A stretch of 14,774 nt of DNA from DASZTV01 sp036268405. Its GTDB lineage: Bacteria; Actinomycetota; Actinomycetes; JAFAQI01. The stretch is taken from contig DATAUF010000023.1 in the NCBI GenBank assembly GCA_036268405.1, forward strand, positions 1 through 14,774, read 5' to 3'. A program made the translations under genes and the position numbers. The first letter of the stretch is position 1. Every line of letters begins with the position of its first letter. Under the pieces are notes generated by a model. It saw only the letters and a list, made by a program, of their open reading frames with translations, ran no database searches and had not been told where the DNA came from. Shown one piece after another: positions 13,393-14,774 of the stretch.

Positions 13393-14774
13393 ATGGTCGT
13401 CGATCGGCTCACGTCGATCGCCTCCGGCGCCGCGCGGGGAGGGTGGGCGACGGCCAAGGTCGTCCATCGCATCGGACTGACCCAGCCGGTACGCCCGGAC
13501 CGCCTGGTGGCGATGGCCGCGGCCGTTCGGCATTGGGGCCGGACACCCGCGGGCATCTACGCGTTGAACGCCGCCCGTAGCCCGGACGGCGTCGCAGTCA
13601 TCGACGAACGCGAGTCCGTGACGTTCGCCGAGATCGACCGTCGCAGCAGCATCGTCGCGGCAGCTTTGGCCAAGGAGGGAGTGGGCAGCGGGGATGCTGT
13701 CGCTCTGCTCGCCCGCAACTCCGCGGCCTTCATCGTCGCGATGGTCGCGATCTCCAAGCTCGGCGCCGACGCGCTCTACGCCAACACCGGCTTCGCCGGC
13801 CCGCAGCTCGGTGAGGTGCTGGCCAGCGAGAACGCGTCGGCGATCATCGCGGACGACGAGTTTGCCGACATCGTGCGCGAGTACGCCGCTGATCTGCCGC
13901 AGATCTGGGCGTGGATCGAGGATGGCGGCGAGCCGCCCGACAGCTTCGCGGGCATCATCGCGGCCGCAGGGGACGCCACGCCGGCTCTGCCATCGCCGGA
14001 CGCCGAAGGACGGCAGGTGATCCTGACCAGCGGCACGACGGGACGACCGAAGGGTGCGGCTCGCGGGACACCGAGCGCGCTGTCGGGGGCCATCAGCGGG
14101 ATCGCGTTGCTCGACGCCATCCCCTACACGGCTCAGGGCACGACGGTGCTTGCGGCGCCGGCGTTCCACGCGTGGGGTCTCGGGAACGTCACCATCGGGA
14201 TGATCCTTCGGTCGACCTTCGTCATGACGCGGCGCTTTGACCCGGCGACCACGCTGTCGCTGGTGGCGGCGTACGGCGCGGACACGATTGCGGCAGTGCC
14301 GGTGATGTGCCAGCGAATGCTCGAGGTCGAAGACCAGCCGGACACCTCGTCGCTGCGGATCGTGGCGCTTTCCGGTTCCGCCCTCGCGCCGACCTTGGCC
14401 ACCCGATTCATGGATCGGTTCGGCGACGTCCTCTACAGCCTTTACGGCTCGACCGAGATCGCGTATGTCAGCGTCGCCCGGCCCGAGGACCTGCGCGCCG
14501 AGCCGACCACTGCGGGCCGGGTGTTGCAGGGCGTGTCGGTGCGGATCGTCGATCCGGACGACCGCGATGTCGAGTCCGGCGAGATCGGCCGGATCTTCGC
14601 CGGCAGCGGGATGTCGTTCGAGGGCTACACGAGCGGCGAGGACAAGGCGCGGCTGGGCAACCTTGCCTCGATCGGCGACGTCGGCCGGATCGGGCTGGAT
14701 GGCCGGCTGTACGTCGAGGGCCGTGACGACGACATGATCGTGTCGGGCGGCGAGAACGTCTTCCCGGCCGAGGT
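13393..14774 (+). CDS. Acyl-CoA synthetase / AMP-dependent ligase (3' end cut)
   Basis: 460 codons are present before the window ends; roughly 70-80 residues of the C-terminal lid domain, with the usual lysine, are missing. It belongs to the ANL superfamily, which activates a carboxylic acid with ATP and joins it to CoA. Motifs in order are VTFAEIDRRS near residue 76, the phosphate loop ILTSGTTGRPKG (210-221), PAFHAWGLGN (256-265), YGSTE (351-355), and the adenylate/ribose binding D429 (GDVGRIG) with hinge GRDDDMIVSGGENVFPAE at the end (R444 conserved). A leader of about 60 residues precedes the core, as in some mycobacterial FadD proteins. GGGAGG five bases before the ATG at 13393 supports this start. 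It ends the visible operon after P450, YqgE and the epimerase-like gene, so the acid it activates may come from P450 oxidation; that is inference. Confidence 0.95.
   Translation, partial: MVVDRLTSIASGAARGGWATAKVVHRIGLTQPVRPDRLVAMAAAVRHWGRTPAGIYALNAARSPDGVAVIDERESVTFAEIDRRSSIVAAALAKEGVGSGDAVALLARNSAAFIVAMVAISKLGADALYANTGFAGPQLGEVLASENASAIIADDEFADIVREYAADLPQIWAWIEDGGEPPDSFAGIIAAAGDATPALPSPDAEGRQVILTSGTTGRPKGAARGTPSALSGAISGIALLDAIPYTAQGTTVLAAPAFHAWGLGNVTIGMILRSTFVMTRRFDPATTLSLVAAYGADTIAAVPVMCQRMLEVEDQPDTSSLRIVALSGSALAPTLATRFMDRFGDVLYSLYGSTEIAYVSVARPEDLRAEPTTAGRVLQGVSVRIVDPDDRDVESGEIGRIFAGSGMSFEGYTSGEDKARLGNLASIGDVGRIGLDGRLYVEGRDDDMIVSGGENVFPAE

Noticed and set aside
13219..14169. 316-codon minus-strand frame
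   Set aside because: It is antisense to the epimerase-like and acyl-CoA synthetase genes, Arg-rich and without motifs.

Overview
The window is about 14.8 kb of high-GC chromosomal DNA from an actinomycete (Actinomycetota). The evidence is the very high G+C at third codon positions, frequent GTG starts, an RskA-type anti-sigma factor next to an ECF sigma factor, a deazaflavin (F420)-dependent nitroreductase-family protein, and several lipid or xenobiotic enzymes (acyl-CoA oxidase-like, cytochrome P450, SDR, AMP-dependent ligase). I see no tRNA, rRNA, CRISPR array, insertion sequence or phage gene. Genes are tightly packed and no gene-free stretch exceeds about 110 bases.

Layout. (1) 1-1816: the 5' part of a minus-strand FAD oxidoreductase (COG2907-like) faces an ECF sigma factor that is translationally coupled to a membrane anti-sigma factor. 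This resembles the mycobacterial sigK-rskA neighbourhood, and a SigK-like promoter candidate lies at 394-422. (2) 1891-2808: a RarD/EamA permease, converging with and overlapping by 40 bp a secreted or membrane-anchored protein of unknown function (2769-3704, minus). (3) 3755-5701 (minus): a 648-residue acyl-CoA oxidase/dehydrogenase, divergent from a minimal MscS-type channel (5801-6520). (4) 6563-9420: a compact four-gene unit, MarR regulator - carboxymuconolactone decarboxylase-like protein - SDR - unusual redoxin with a Cys-Gly-Cys site. (5) 9447-9875 (minus): F420-dependent nitroreductase family protein. A 12-bp perfect palindrome separates it from the redoxin and contains both stop codons. 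(6) 9937-14774: five co-directional genes with gaps of 1-13 bases: six-TM VC0807-like membrane protein, cytochrome P450, YqgE/AlgH, aldose 1-epimerase-like protein and an acyl-CoA synthetase cut by the window end.

How they may work together. The sigma/anti-sigma pair probably senses an envelope or redox signal and controls itself and possibly the divergent oxidoreductase. The MarR unit looks like a small, self-regulated redox or catabolic module. The P450-to-ligase run, together with the acyl-CoA oxidase, suggests oxidation and CoA activation of a lipid or other hydrophobic acid, but no substrate can be read from the sequence. Most of the window is ordinary actinobacterial housekeeping and accessory metabolism. 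The items most worth a second look are the Cys-Gly-Cys redoxin and its operon, the stop-codon-embedding bidirectional hairpin and the SigK-like promoter.
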